Notes: generated by a model not told the origin, from the letters alone. 64,000 nucleotides of DNA from Alphaproteobacteria bacterium (GCA_028871795.1 JAGWMG010000012.1:31993-95992), one strand, 5' to 3'. Positions 17,301 to 26,911 are shown, numbered from the stretch's first letter. Numbers and translations are program-made.

Positions 17301-18845
17301 ATGATCGTCGAATTCCATCAGATCACACACGATCTCAACGAGGAAACCGATGTCGTGATCGTCGGTTCGGGCTGCGGCGGCGCTACCGTGGCGCAGGAAC
17401 TGGCGCGCGCGGGCAAGCGCGTGATCGTTCTCGAACGCGGCGGTTACTTCACCGCGGCGCGCGGCGATCTCGACCAACGCAGCGACAATATGCTCGCCCG
17501 CATCGACGGCGCGCGCGGCCTCGGCACCTCGCGCAACACCGAAATCGCCATGATGTATGGCAATTGCGTGGGTGGGGCGAGCGTCCATTATTGGGCCGAT
17601 AGCTGGCGCCTGCCCAAGGACCGCAACGACCTCTATATCCGCGCCGGCCTCAGCGGCCACGAACCCGAGGTGCTCGAACCGATCTTCGAACAACTTGAAA
17701 AGGACCTGAACGTTCACGTCGCCGAGCCGGAATATTTCAACCGCATGAACCAGCTTTTTGACCTTGGAGCGAAGAAACTGGGCTGGCGCACCGAGGGTGT
17801 GCGCCAGGCGCGGCGCGGCTGCGTGAAGAGCGGCCATTGCTATCAGGGCTGTGCCTACGACGCCAAGCAGAGCCAGCTCGTCACCCACATCCCCGCGGCG
17901 CTTCAGGCGGGCGCGAAACTCTTTGCCGATTGCCATGTCGATCAGATCACGCGCGACGGCAAGGGAAAGGCAAACGGCGTTGCCGCCAGCTTCATCGACC
18001 GTGCTACCGGAAAACCCAACGGCCGCAAGCTCGCTGTCAAGGCGCGCTTTGTGGTGCTGGCGGCGGGCGGTTATTCGTCGGCGGTGGTCTGGCTCAAATC
18101 CGGCCTGCCCAATGCGAGCGGACAGGTGGGGCGCAATCTCTTCCTCAATCCCTGCCCCTACCTCTATGCGCTTTACAACGAGCCGGTGGTGATGTGGGTG
18201 AACATCCCCTCCGCCACCGGCGTGATGGATTTCCGCCTCGCCCGCTATGACGACGGGCGCTATGTCGAAGGCGGCTATCTTCTGCATCCCAACCAGTTAC
18301 AGGCCGAGTTCGTGGCCGCGACGCTGCCGGGTTTCGGCAGGGAACATCGCACGCTGATGGACCAACTGCCCAATATCGGCAGCACGGTGTCGTGGATCGA
18401 CGACGAAAATCCCGGCGGGATCAGCCTGAGCAGCGAAGGCTGTCCGCTCTATGATTACCGGCTGCGTGGCGTGGACATCCTGAAAACGCGCGACGCCATG
18501 AAGAAACAGGCCATGCTGCTTTTCGCCTCGGGCGCGCGCGAAGTGATCGTGCCGGACACCGTGGGCACGCGGTTGCGCGATCCTTCCGAGATTCCGCTGC
18601 TCGACAAGATCGACATCGCGGATGGCGCGATCCTGTTCGGCGGACCGCATCCGGCCGGCGCGCTGCGCATGGGCAAGGATCCGCAAACCAGCGTGGTCGC
18701 GCCCAGCCATGAGGCGCATGAGGTGCCGAACCTCTTCGTCGCCGATCCGAGCGTGTTCCCACGCCCGCCCAGCGTCGATCCCTCGCTCACCATCATGGCG
18801 TTTTCGGTCATTGCCTCGCGCTCGCTATTGCAGCGTCTAGGTTGA
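17301..18845 (+). CDS. GMC-family FAD-dependent oxidoreductase
   Basis: 514 residues. An ADP-binding fold is at the N-terminus (DVVIVGSGCGGATVAQELA) with FAD-contact region VLERGGYF. A cysteine-rich segment GCVKSGHCYQGCAYDAKQS and the C-terminal GPHPAGALRMGKD and PSVDPSLTIMAFS blocks are typical of the long-chain-alcohol/cholesterol-oxidase branch. The usual Asn before Pro in the last motif is Asp here. No signal peptide is visible, consistent with export together with the Tat subunit just upstream. The acceptor and substrate are unknown. Its end overlaps the convergent methyltransferase by 9 bases. Confidence 0.85.
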   Translation: MIVEFHQITHDLNEETDVVIVGSGCGGATVAQELARAGKRVIVLERGGYFTAARGDLDQRSDNMLARIDGARGLGTSRNTEIAMMYGNCVGGASVHYWADSWRLPKDRNDLYIRAGLSGHEPEVLEPIFEQLEKDLNVHVAEPEYFNRMNQLFDLGAKKLGWRTEGVRQARRGCVKSGHCYQGCAYDAKQSQLVTHIPAALQAGAKLFADCHVDQITRDGKGKANGVAASFIDRATGKPNGRKLAVKARFVVLAAGGYSSAVVWLKSGLPNASGQVGRNLFLNPCPYLYALYNEPVVMWVNIPSATGVMDFRLARYDDGRYVEGGYLLHPNQLQAEFVAATLPGFGREHRTLMDQLPNIGSTVSWIDDENPGGISLSSEGCPLYDYRLRGVDILKTRDAMKKQAMLLFASGAREVIVPDTVGTRLRDPSEIPLLDKIDIADGAILFGGPHPAGALRMGKDPQTSVVAPSHEAHEVPNLFVADPSVFPRPPSVDPSLTIMAFSVIASRSLLQRLG

Positions 18846-19520
18846 GCGCGGCGTTGCGACATTTCGCGCCACAACGATGTCGGACGGCACGCCGAAGCGC
18901 ACAACAATGTTGGTATATTCGACCGTCCACCCGGAATTCGGCATAAAGGACGATAGCGTTATCGGCCTGCATCCGCCGACGAGCCACGGCGACACTTGAT
19001 GCAGACGCCGCCATATCGTTGTCACGAGTCCGGACGTCGGCGTGGGACCGTTTGTCAGGCTGCCAAGGCCGAGCAGTCCGCCGGGCCGCAATATGCGGTG
19101 GGCCTCGTCCAGCACCCTGCGAATCTCCTCGTCCGAAAGCAAATCCAAGACATACGTACAAATAAACCTGTCGAAAGTGTTGTCCGCCGCCTCAACGTGC
19201 GGTGCCCCGTCAGTTTGCCTCACTTCGACTCTTCCGCCCCATCGGCTCAGGCGGCGCTTCGTCAGTTCGACCATCGTGCGGCTCACATCCAAACCGAGAT
19301 AAGTTGCTCCGGGTGGAACATAGTTGGCCAGAAGCTCGGCGGCGAGCCGACCCGTCCCGCAGCCAAATTCGACAATAGCCCGGCTTGTTCTCATCTCAAG
19401 ATGGGCGACCAGATCGCGCATGGCCGCGGCCTCGTAGAAGGCTTGGGTGTCCAGCCCGGCACCCAGCCCATCGTAAAAACGCGCGAGTTGATCGCGCGAA
19501 AGCAGTCTGGTCGTTTTCAC
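18837..19520 (-). CDS. Class I SAM-dependent methyltransferase
   Basis: 227 residues. The SAM-binding motif I is AIVEFGCGTGRLA (about residues 49-61), motif II is the Asp in YLGLDVSRTM, and the post-motif region DNTFDRFICTYVLDLL and AHRILRPGGLLGLGSL are typical of UbiE/Methyltransf_11 proteins. Substrate unknown. It is convergent with the GMC gene and is transcribed in the same direction as the TetR gene 82 bases upstream. Confidence 0.85.
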   Translation of the reverse strand: MKTTRLLSRDQLARFYDGLGAGLDTQAFYEAAAMRDLVAHLEMRTSRAIVEFGCGTGRLAAELLANYVPPGATYLGLDVSRTMVELTKRRLSRWGGRVEVRQTDGAPHVEAADNTFDRFICTYVLDLLSDEEIRRVLDEAHRILRPGGLLGLGSLTNGPTPTSGLVTTIWRRLHQVSPWLVGGCRPITLSSFMPNSGWTVEYTNIVVRFGVPSDIVVARNVATPRST

Positions 19521-19602
19521 CTGCTAAACCCCCAAACGGCGACGGCAAGTCGGCATGCGCGTTGCCCGTTTTGAAACGAATATCCCGAAAAGTTGACCGA
19601 GT

Positions 19603-20376
19603 TTATCGCTTCTTGTTCCATGCCACGATGAGAGCCTTGAGATAATCGATAGAGCCGATGAGTTCCACGCTGCCAGGCGGCAATCCGAGGATGCGGTCGA
19701 CAATCGTTTCCTCCGCTTTGAGCCTGCGAAAAATCAGTTGCGCGGCTTCATCCACATCGCCCGTTTCGGCCGCGGCCATCGCCTGAACCACAATGGTTTG
19801 TCTGCCATTGCCCAGCCATAGGAGCGCGTCCGCCGCAGTCCTGGCATCGGGCACATCGAATACGCCCTCGCGCACGCCTTGCTCGATCATCGCCGCCAGC
19901 GTTGGCGCCATCGCCGAAAACACGGCATTGATGACGCGCAGATAGAGTACGGCGTTCTCGGGCCTGAGCATAGTCGTGAACATGGCTCGCAACTGTGGAA
20001 GGTTTTCCGCCTTCCACTCGCGGCTCATCGCCAGCAAGACATTGAGTCGCTGCAGCGCGTCGAGGGACGTGCTCTTTTGCACGCTGGTTATGAAAGCGAG
20101 GCTTTGTTGTGCGAACCGCTCGGCGATTGCTTCGAGCAAATCTTCCTTGGCCCGGAAGTGGTGGTAGAACGCACCCTTCGAGAGACCCGTTGCCTCGATT
20201 ACGTCGTTGATAGTGGTTTTATCGTACCCCTTGAGAAGAAAAAGATGCTGGGCGCAGTCGATTAGCTCAGCGCGACGGATCGCCGGGGCCCTAATCACGC
20301 GCTGCTTTGGGCGCTTGCCTTCGTGGCGTTCTGACATTCGGTGCTGCTGCAGATTTTTATCCTTTTCTTTGCCCAT
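19603..20376 (-). CDS. TetR-family repressor
   Basis: 257 residues; a start at 20337 (MSERHEGKR) is also possible. The TetR helix-turn-helix is clear: IIDCA-type helix 1, then TTINDVIEATGLSKGAFYHHFRAKEDLLEAI. The C-terminal ligand domain is unremarkable. It is divergent from the LolA/ABC exporter operon, with a perfect 17-bp palindrome between the two genes, so it most likely represses that operon and itself. The inducer is unknown. Confidence 0.9.
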   Translation of the reverse strand: MGKEKDKNLQQHRMSERHEGKRPKQRVIRAPAIRRAELIDCAQHLFLLKGYDKTTINDVIEATGLSKGAFYHHFRAKEDLLEAIAERFAQQSLAFITSVQKSTSLDALQRLNVLLAMSREWKAENLPQLRAMFTTMLRPENAVLYLRVINAVFSAMAPTLAAMIEQGVREGVFDVPDARTAADALLWLGNGRQTIVVQAMAAAETGDVDEAAQLIFRRLKAEETIVDRILGLPPGSVELIGSIDYLKALIVAWNKKR

Positions 20377-20385
20377 CGAGATTGA

Positions 20386-20402
20386 AGACCGACCGTCGGT
20401 CT
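20386..20402. promoter_or_regulatory. TetR operator palindrome
   Basis: AGACCGACCGTCGGTCT is a perfect 8+1+8 inverted repeat, located 10 bases from the TetR start and 44 bases from the LolA-like start. The GACCGNCGGTC form is typical of TetR-family operators. Confidence 0.75.
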
Positions 20403-20445
20403 GTTAAACGTGCCTTGGGATTGGCTAAAAAGCAAGGGCTTCGTC

Positions 20446-21201
20446 ATGCGGCTGACACTTTCTATCGGGGTCATTGCAGCCTGCACATTGGTGCAAGTCT
20501 TCGCCGCACCCGCTCCCGATGCCGACGCGATCCTGAAACATTCCTATGACAATTATCGCGCATCGAGTTCAGAGACGACGGTGGCCATGACTGTCCATCG
20601 CCCCGATTGGGAGCGCCATCTTGAAATGAAGGCATGGACACGCGGCGAGGACGATGCGCTCGTGCGTTTTATCGCGCCCGCCAAGGACGCCGGCAACGCC
20701 ACGCTGAAGCTCGACCGCGACACCTGGGTGTTCAATCCCAAGCTCAATCAGGTGATAAAACTTCCCGCGAGCATGATGACCCAATCTTGGATGGGTTCCG
20801 ACTTTTCATACAACGACCTCGCCAAATCCGAGGACATCATCACCGAATACACGCACAAGCTCACCGCGACGGAGCAATCGTTAGGCCACACCGTCTGGAC
20901 GATCGAGGCAACCCCGAAACCCGGCGCTCCCGTCGTGTGGGGCAAGGTCACGCTCAAGATCCGCGACGACTATGTTATGATCGAGGAAACATTCTTCGAT
21001 CAGGACATGAAACCGGCGCGCCGCATGCAGGCCGACAAGATCGCGACGCTCGGCGACCGCCCGTATCCCGTCACCATGACGATGCACCCGCTGGACTCGC
21101 CCAGCCAATGGACGCGCATCGATACCAGCGAAGGTCGCTTCAACGTGAACGTCCCGGACTATCTTTTCACGCTCTCGAACCTTCAGAATCCGAGGCAATG
21201 A
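20446..21201 (+). CDS. LolA-like outer-membrane lipoprotein-sorting protein
   Basis: 251 residues from the ATG at 20446 (MRLTLSIGVIAAC), which gives a clean signal peptide ending near VFAAP. An in-frame ATG at 20410 adds 12 residues before the signal and is less likely. The body matches the LolA_like family: ETTVAMTVHRPDW, DALVRFIAPAKDAGNATLKL, WMGSDFSYNDL and a late EETFFDQDMKP. Such proteins accompany FtsX-type ABC transporters and are thought to shuttle lipids or lipoproteins across the periplasm. It is the first gene of a five-gene rightward operon under the TetR palindrome. Confidence 0.8.
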   Translation: MRLTLSIGVIAACTLVQVFAAPAPDADAILKHSYDNYRASSSETTVAMTVHRPDWERHLEMKAWTRGEDDALVRFIAPAKDAGNATLKLDRDTWVFNPKLNQVIKLPASMMTQSWMGSDFSYNDLAKSEDIITEYTHKLTATEQSLGHTVWTIEATPKPGAPVVWGKVTLKIRDDYVMIEETFFDQDMKPARRMQADKIATLGDRPYPVTMTMHPLDSPSQWTRIDTSEGRFNVNVPDYLFTLSNLQNPRQ

Positions 21202-21202
21202 G

Positions 21203-22423
21203 GTGCTGGTCGCGCTTGCCTGGCGCAATCTGTGGCGCACGCCGCGGCGGACCCTGCTGAGCCTTCTCAGCATTGCTCTCGTCGTGGCGGTTCTCGTTTT
21301 CATGCTGTCGTTCCAGCTCAGCGTTTATGCTGCTATGAAGCAGAACACACTTAAGATTTTCGACGGTTACGCGCAGTTCCAACCGAAAGGCTACATTTCC
21401 GATCCCGCCCTCGATCGCACGATTGCGCATGCCGAGACCCTGGCCCGGGATGCTGTCGCCATCAATGGGGTAACTGAGGCGGCGCCGCGCGTCGATGCTT
21501 TTGCCATTCTGGCAAACGGCCAACGCAGCTATGGCGCGGCGGTGATCGGCGTCGATCCAGAACGAGAATCGAAGATTTCGTCGATTGCCGCGATGATCCA
21601 CATGGGGAGGTATCTCGGGCCTGCCGACACCGACGCCGCCATCCTGGGCGACGTTCTGGCGCGCAACTTGGCCCTTTCCGTGGGTCAGAAGGTGACATTG
21701 CTCGGCGCAGCCCGCGACGGCTCCGTTGCGGCCGACGTGTTGCGGGTGGTGGGCCTCTATCACAGCGGGATTCCCGATCTCGACCGTTCGATCCTGGAAA
21801 TGCCGCTGTCGCGCGCCCAGGGTACTTTTGCGATGACCGGTCGCGCCAACACGATCGCGCTCGGCGGGCCTTCGCTCGGCGCGGTAAACGATGCTCTGCC
21901 TGCCCTCGAAGCGCTGGGACTACAGCACGGCGTGTCCATCGTCGACTGGAGCACCATGGAACCTGCCATGCGCGATGCGATCGCACTCGACATTTCGATC
22001 GGAGCGCTTCTCTACCTGACTCTTGTCGTCGTCGTGGCGTTCATCATCCTGAATACCTTGTTGATGTCGGTTCTGGAGCGCACACGCGAGTTCGGCACGC
22101 TGCTGGCCGTCGGGATGCGGCCGAGCCTGATCGGACAGATGGTCTGGATCGAACTTCTCGGTCTCGCACTCGTTGGATGCGCCATAGGCTTCGTCGTCGG
22201 CGCCGGCATCACCTTGAAGCTCGAACATTACGGTATCGTATTCTCGGGCGTCAGCGAGATTTTCGCGCGGTTCGGCTTGCCGCCGCGGATTTATCCGGCA
22301 TTGACGCCTGCTAGCGCGCTGATTGGTCCCGGCGCGATCCTGCTTTCCATCGCGTTGGGCGGTATCGTGCCGTATGTACGCGTCGTGCGTTTGACGGCGG
22401 CTTCGGCCATGAGGGCCACATGA
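21203..22423 (+). CDS. FtsX/LolCE-type ABC transporter permease 1
   Basis: 406 residues, GTG start one base after the preceding stop. Topology is MacB/LolC-like: one N-terminal membrane segment (LLSLLSIALVVAVLVFML), a large periplasmic domain of about 200 residues, and three C-terminal segments (LVVVVAFIILNTLLMSV, LLGLALVGCAIGFVVGAG, GAILLSIALGGIVPYV). The ERTREFGTLLAVGM coupling motif is present. It pairs with the next permease, and both begin with a similar WRNLWRxPRRTL stretch, suggesting an old duplication. Confidence 0.88.
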   Translation: MLVALAWRNLWRTPRRTLLSLLSIALVVAVLVFMLSFQLSVYAAMKQNTLKIFDGYAQFQPKGYISDPALDRTIAHAETLARDAVAINGVTEAAPRVDAFAILANGQRSYGAAVIGVDPERESKISSIAAMIHMGRYLGPADTDAAILGDVLARNLALSVGQKVTLLGAARDGSVAADVLRVVGLYHSGIPDLDRSILEMPLSRAQGTFAMTGRANTIALGGPSLGAVNDALPALEALGLQHGVSIVDWSTMEPAMRDAIALDISIGALLYLTLVVVVAFIILNTLLMSVLERTREFGTLLAVGMRPSLIGQMVWIELLGLALVGCAIGFVVGAGITLKLEHYGIVFSGVSEIFARFGLPPRIYPALTPASALIGPGAILLSIALGGIVPYVRVVRLTAASAMRAT

Positions 22424-23646
22424 TGAGCCGTTTCATGCTGCTCGCACCTGTCGCTTGGCGCAATTTGTGGCGCAACCCGCGCCGTACGCTCATCACGCTT
22501 CTGGTCGTGGCGATCGGTGTCTGGTCAATTCTCGTCTTCGACGTGATCCTGAACGCCTGGGTGACAAGCAGCCGCGAAGCGAGCCTCAGACTTCTGACTG
22601 GCGAAGGCCAAATCCACGCCACGAGCTATCTCGACGACCCGAACGTCGCGCACCGCATGTCGGAACCCGAAGGCCGGCTACTTCGCGCGCTGAACTCGCC
22701 GGTCGTGAGCGCTTGGGTGCGGCGCGTGCGCGTTCCCGCCGTCATCCAGAGCGAATATCGCACCCGCGCGGTCACCTTCCTCGGTGTCGAACCCCCCGGC
22801 GAGCGGATCGTGTCGGACCTGCCCTCGCAGGTCGTGGTGGGACACTACCTGCGCGACTCCGACGACATCGGCATCGTCATTGGGCGCGATCTCGCGGAGA
22901 AACTGAAGACGCGTCTCGGCAAGCGCGTGATCGTGATGGCCCAGGCCGCGGACGGCCACCTTGCCGAGAGAAGCTTTACGATCGCGGGCCTGTTCGACGG
23001 CTCGCAGGCCGCACAAGACGAATTCGTCTTCACCGGATTGCATACGGCGCAATCCGCTCTCGGTATAGGGCATGACATCTCCGAAATCAGCTTCGATACA
23101 GCCCCGGCCGCGTCGCTGAACGACATCGTCTCGGCACTCAAGCACGCGGCGCCTTCGCGGGGCATCGAACCCTGGACCGCGCTGTCGCCTCTCGCCTACG
23201 CGATGGAGTCGTTCTCGCAATCCTATATCGCGATGTGGCTGGCGATCATGTTCGTGCTGATGGCCATCGGCATCATCAACACACAGCTCATGGCCGTGTT
23301 CGAACGGACGCGCGAATTCGGCTTGCTGCAGGCGCTTGGTATGCGCCCGGGAATGATCCTGTTCCAGGTGACGCTTGAGTCCGCGCTGTTGGTCGGCATC
23401 GGCGTTCTGGTCGGCGTCTTGCTGATGCTCATCACGCTGGTACCATTCCGCCACGGACTCGACTTGGGCTTCCTGGCAGCCGGTGCGGAGATGTTCGGCG
23501 CGGGCCGCGTACTCTATCCGCATTTGGACCCGGGCGACGCGGTACGCTACAGCCTGATCGTCTGGGCCCTTGGGATCGGCGCGGCGCTGTGGCCGGCGCG
23601 CATGGCCGCAAAGGCCGATCCTATCGTGGCCATGGCAGAGAGCTGA
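22420..23646 (+). CDS. FtsX/LolCE-type ABC transporter permease 2
   Basis: 408 residues, overlapping the first permease by 4 bases (ATGA). Same layout: N-terminal segment LITLLVVAIGVWSILVFDV, a long periplasmic domain, then three membrane segments starting at IAMWLAIMFVLMAIGIIN. The motif ERTREFGLLQALGMRPGMI is the ATPase-coupling region. With the first permease it forms the heterodimeric membrane part of a LolCDE-like extractor. Confidence 0.88.
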   Translation: MMSRFMLLAPVAWRNLWRNPRRTLITLLVVAIGVWSILVFDVILNAWVTSSREASLRLLTGEGQIHATSYLDDPNVAHRMSEPEGRLLRALNSPVVSAWVRRVRVPAVIQSEYRTRAVTFLGVEPPGERIVSDLPSQVVVGHYLRDSDDIGIVIGRDLAEKLKTRLGKRVIVMAQAADGHLAERSFTIAGLFDGSQAAQDEFVFTGLHTAQSALGIGHDISEISFDTAPAASLNDIVSALKHAAPSRGIEPWTALSPLAYAMESFSQSYIAMWLAIMFVLMAIGIINTQLMAVFERTREFGLLQALGMRPGMILFQVTLESALLVGIGVLVGVLLMLITLVPFRHGLDLGFLAAGAEMFGAGRVLYPHLDPGDAVRYSLIVWALGIGAALWPARMAAKADPIVAMAES

Positions 23647-23660
23647 AAGAGGGACCAAAG

Positions 23661-24365
23661 ATGGGCGCGATCATCCGGTGCCGCGGTGTCGAAAAGATCT
23701 ACCGCCAGGGAGCGGTGGATGTGCCCGCGCTGCGCGGCATCGATCTCGACATCGAGTCCGGCGACTTCGCCACGCTCGCAGGGCCCTCGGGTTCCGGCAA
23801 GACGACGCTTCTCAGCCTGATCGGGGGCCTCGACCGGCCGACGGCGGGCGAAATCTCCGTTGACGGCGAGCCCATCGTGAAGATGGAGAAGAACCGTCTT
23901 GCCGACCTGCGCTTGCATAAGATCGGCTTCGTATTCCAGGCCTACAGCCTGATCCCGGTTCTCTCCGCGGCGGAGAATGTGGAATTTATCCTGCGGCTCC
24001 TCGACCTGCCCATGCATGAGCGTGAGGCGCGCTGCAAAGAGGTTTTGCGAGAAGTGGGCCTCGAAGGGCTCGAGAAACGCCGACCCTCGCGACTGTCCGG
24101 CGGCCAGCAGCAGCGTGTTGCTGTGGCTCGCGCGCTGGGCCCCAAGCCCGCGATCGTGCTGGCTGATGAGCCGACCGCCAATCTGGACTCGAAGAATGCG
24201 GAGGAACTGATCGCATTGATGGCACACCTCAATGCGACATCCGGAATTACCTTCTTGATCGCGACCCACGATTCGCGCGTGATGGCGCATTCGCGCCGCC
24301 GTATCGAGATGATGGATGGAAAGATCACGGCCGATGAACGGCAAGACGCGACGGTTGCAGCCTGA
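23661..24365 (+). CDS. LolD/MacB-type ABC transporter ATPase
   Basis: 234 residues from the ATG at 23661, 14 bases after the permease stop and preceded by AAAGAGGG. Walker A is GPSGSGKTTLLSLIGGLD, the signature is LSGGQQQRVAVARAL, Walker B is AIVLADEPTANLD and the switch His is in ATHDSRV. The sequence is of the short LolD/FtsE-like group that works with FtsX-type permeases. It overlaps the next gene by 32 bases. Confidence 0.93.
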   Translation: MGAIIRCRGVEKIYRQGAVDVPALRGIDLDIESGDFATLAGPSGSGKTTLLSLIGGLDRPTAGEISVDGEPIVKMEKNRLADLRLHKIGFVFQAYSLIPVLSAAENVEFILRLLDLPMHEREARCKEVLREVGLEGLEKRRPSRLSGGQQQRVAVARALGPKPAIVLADEPTANLDSKNAEELIALMAHLNATSGITFLIATHDSRVMAHSRRRIEMMDGKITADERQDATVAA

Positions 24366-25608
24366 GCGCGCGGCGTGGATCGCCGGGCTGATGCTGGTAT
24401 GCGGCCTGGTATGCCTGCCGGCGCGCGCCGATTCGAGCGATATTCACGGGCGCCTCGAGTTGCAGGATGCCGGCTCCTTCGCGCGCGGCGACAGCATCGA
24501 TGCCGCGCTTGGCGGGCGGAACCGCAACGACCTGTTCGGCAATCTCAGGCTAACTTGGGAACCGGCATGGGGCCGCTGGAGTTTTTCGGCGCATTACGTT
24601 CTGAACGTCGAAGATGGAGACAGCGTCCGTCTCGCGCGCGACGAGGCCGGACTTCTGCCCGCCTCGCCTTCGACATGGTTCAACCTGACCAACACATTCG
24701 TCAACCATGCTCATATCTCCGGCATGCAGAGCATCGACCGACTGTCCTTCGCCTATACCGCGCCGGACTTCGTTGTTCGTATCGGACGCCAGGCATTGAC
24801 CTGGGGCAGCGGCCTCGTCTTCCGCCCGATGGATCTATTCGATCCCTTTTCGCCGAGCGCTACCGACACCGAATACAAGCCCGGCACCGACATGATCTAC
24901 GCGCAGTGGCTGTTCTCCGACGGGTCGGACCTGCAGTTCATCATCGTGCCGCGTCCCGCCCGGCAAGGCGCGCAACCCTCTTCGGATGCCAGTTCGGTCG
25001 CGCTGCATCTTCATACGTCGCTACTCGGCCATCAGACGACCTTGCTCCTCGCGCGCGATCACAGCGATTGGGTCGCGGGCCTCGGCGTGAACGGCGCGCT
25101 GGGCGACGCGACCTGGAATCTGGAGCTGGTGCCGACATTCCTTGCCGCGGGACCGGCGCGCGTGTCCGCACTCGCCAACATCAGCGATGCGGTCACCCTT
25201 TTCGATCGCAACGCAATGTTTTTTGCCGAGTATTTCCACAATGGATTCGGCGTTGGCAGCAATGCCGGCTTCGATCTGACTTCTTTGCCGCCGGATTTGA
25301 CCGACCGGCTTGCGCGCGGCCAATTGTTCAACACACGGCGCGATTATCTAGCGGCCGGGCTGACACTCGAGGTCGATCCTTTGCTCAACGTGAGCTCGAC
25401 ATTAATCGTCGACCTGAACGACAGCAGCCTGTTCGCTCTCTTCGCCGGTACATACTCTCTCAGCGACAATCTCGCTCTCGTCGCCGGCGTGCAGGTACCT
25501 GTCGGGCCAGCGCGCACGGAATTCGGCGGCCTGCCGCGCGCGCCCGCAAGTCAAGCGTTCCTGGCACCGCCGGCGCAAGTCTATCTGCAACTCCGCAGAT
25601 ATTTCTGA
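24334..25608 (+). CDS. Outer-membrane beta-barrel-like protein of the exporter operon
   Basis: 424 residues from the ATG at 24334; a start at 24316 is possible. It has a signal peptide (AAWIAGLMLVCGLVCLPARA) and then alternating aromatic/hydrophobic strands ending in YLQLRRYF, a C-terminal Phe typical of outer-membrane barrels. I do not recognise the exact family; a DUF1302- or alginate-export-like porin is the nearest guess. As the last gene of the LolA-FtsX-FtsX-ATPase operon it is probably the outer-membrane partner or cargo. Confidence 0.65.
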   Translation: MNGKTRRLQPERAAWIAGLMLVCGLVCLPARADSSDIHGRLELQDAGSFARGDSIDAALGGRNRNDLFGNLRLTWEPAWGRWSFSAHYVLNVEDGDSVRLARDEAGLLPASPSTWFNLTNTFVNHAHISGMQSIDRLSFAYTAPDFVVRIGRQALTWGSGLVFRPMDLFDPFSPSATDTEYKPGTDMIYAQWLFSDGSDLQFIIVPRPARQGAQPSSDASSVALHLHTSLLGHQTTLLLARDHSDWVAGLGVNGALGDATWNLELVPTFLAAGPARVSALANISDAVTLFDRNAMFFAEYFHNGFGVGSNAGFDLTSLPPDLTDRLARGQLFNTRRDYLAAGLTLEVDPLLNVSSTLIVDLNDSSLFALFAGTYSLSDNLALVAGVQVPVGPARTEFGGLPRAPASQAFLAPPAQVYLQLRRYF

Positions 25609-25663
25609 CACACTTGGCAAGCACGTCCGTAACTTTAACAAACCGCAACCCGCTACGCTTCAT

Positions 25664-26911
25664 TTATGCTGTGAGCTTCTTGATGAGAATTGGAAAAGTC
25701 AGCCCTTGCACCACAATTGTGAAGAACGCCACGCAGTAGGTTGCAGCCACAAACAGAGGACGGTGTGGCATGTCGGGCAGCGACAACGCCAATGCGATCG
25801 ATATTCCGCCGCGAAGACCGCCCCAGGTAAGAAACGAAATCGTACCGCGCGGGAAATGCGCGAACGCCTTGAGTCCGCCGACAGCAACCGAAACCGACAG
25901 AAGCCGGGCCAAGATGACGATCGGAATCGCACATAACGCGAGAGGAAGAAGTCCCATATTGAACCTAAGCACGATGACTTCCAGTCCGATGAAGAAGAAG
26001 AGAACGAGATTTAGCATCTCGTCGATCAGAGTCCAGAACGCAAACAGATATTCTCGTGTCTTCGCGCTCATGGCGTGCGCAACGCCGGTGTTGCCGACGA
26101 GAAGGCCGGCAACAACGACGGCGATCGGCCCGCTCAAGCCAAGTTTCCCCGCGAGGGCATATGTTCCAGCCGCCAACGCAAGCGAAATTAGCACTTCGAC
26201 AACGTAATCGTCGATTTGCCGCATTGCACGATAAGCAATATGGCCCGTGACCAAGCCCAGCAGCGCGCCGCCAGCCGCTTCGACAAGAAACAGCTCGGCC
26301 GCCTCTACAGCAGAAACACTTTCGAGGCTGCCGGCTGCAGCGGTGGCAAGGAGAACCGAGAACAGCACGACGCCTACGCCGTCATTGAACAGGGACTCTC
26401 CAGCCATGTCTGTCTTGAGTTGGCGCGATACAGGTGCGTTCTTGAGCATGGCCAGGACGGCAACAGGATCCGTCGGACTTATCAGGGCGCCAAAGACGAG
26501 CGCCCAAATCAGCGGCACCGATACCCCCAAGACACGTGCAACCAGCCAGAACGTCACGCCCACAATGAAAGTCGACAGCATCGTTCCAAAAACGGCTGTA
26601 ACCCCCACAACCCAGCCGCGGTTCTTCAGTTCCCCAAGGTCGACGTGCAGGGCTCCCGCAAACAGCAGGAACCCGAGCATGCTCGTCATCAGCGTCTGCG
26701 AGAAATCGAGAGCCGCCACACCCTGCAACAGTTGGCGCGAGAGTAATATATTGGGAAAAAGTAGCCCGAAACCGATCAGCACAATCGAGGCGCAAAACCC
26801 CATGATGAGCAAGCCAATGGTCTGGGGCAGCTTGAGAAATAAAGCGTTGACCCAGGCAAAAAGCGCCGTGACGGTCACCAGTGTTGCAGCAGTCGAGAAC
26901 CACGAATCCAT
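25664..26911 (-). CDS. CPA1 (NhaP-type) Na+/H+ antiporter
   Basis: 415 residues with 12 or so membrane segments. The ion-binding motifs of monovalent cation:proton antiporter-1 proteins are clear: ALISPTDPVAVLAML (about residue 146) and AGESLFNDGVGVVLF (about 170). The C-terminal WGGLRGGISIALALSLP is also a family hallmark. There is no long cytoplasmic C-terminal domain, so it is a short NhaP. Inner membrane; sodium and pH homeostasis. It is convergent with the barrel gene. Confidence 0.92.
   Translation of the reverse strand: MDSWFSTAATLVTVTALFAWVNALFLKLPQTIGLLIMGFCASIVLIGFGLLFPNILLSRQLLQGVAALDFSQTLMTSMLGFLLFAGALHVDLGELKNRGWVVGVTAVFGTMLSTFIVGVTFWLVARVLGVSVPLIWALVFGALISPTDPVAVLAMLKNAPVSRQLKTDMAGESLFNDGVGVVLFSVLLATAAAGSLESVSAVEAAELFLVEAAGGALLGLVTGHIAYRAMRQIDDYVVEVLISLALAAGTYALAGKLGLSGPIAVVVAGLLVGNTGVAHAMSAKTREYLFAFWTLIDEMLNLVLFFFIGLEVIVLRFNMGLLPLALCAIPIVILARLLSVSVAVGGLKAFAHFPRGTISFLTWGGLRGGISIALALSLPDMPHRPLFVAATYCVAFFTIVVQGLTFPILIKKLTA

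Noticed and set aside
24375..25739. 454-codon alternative frame over the barrel gene
   Set aside because: Arg-rich out-of-frame shadow without a signal peptide or domain; the barrel frame has both.
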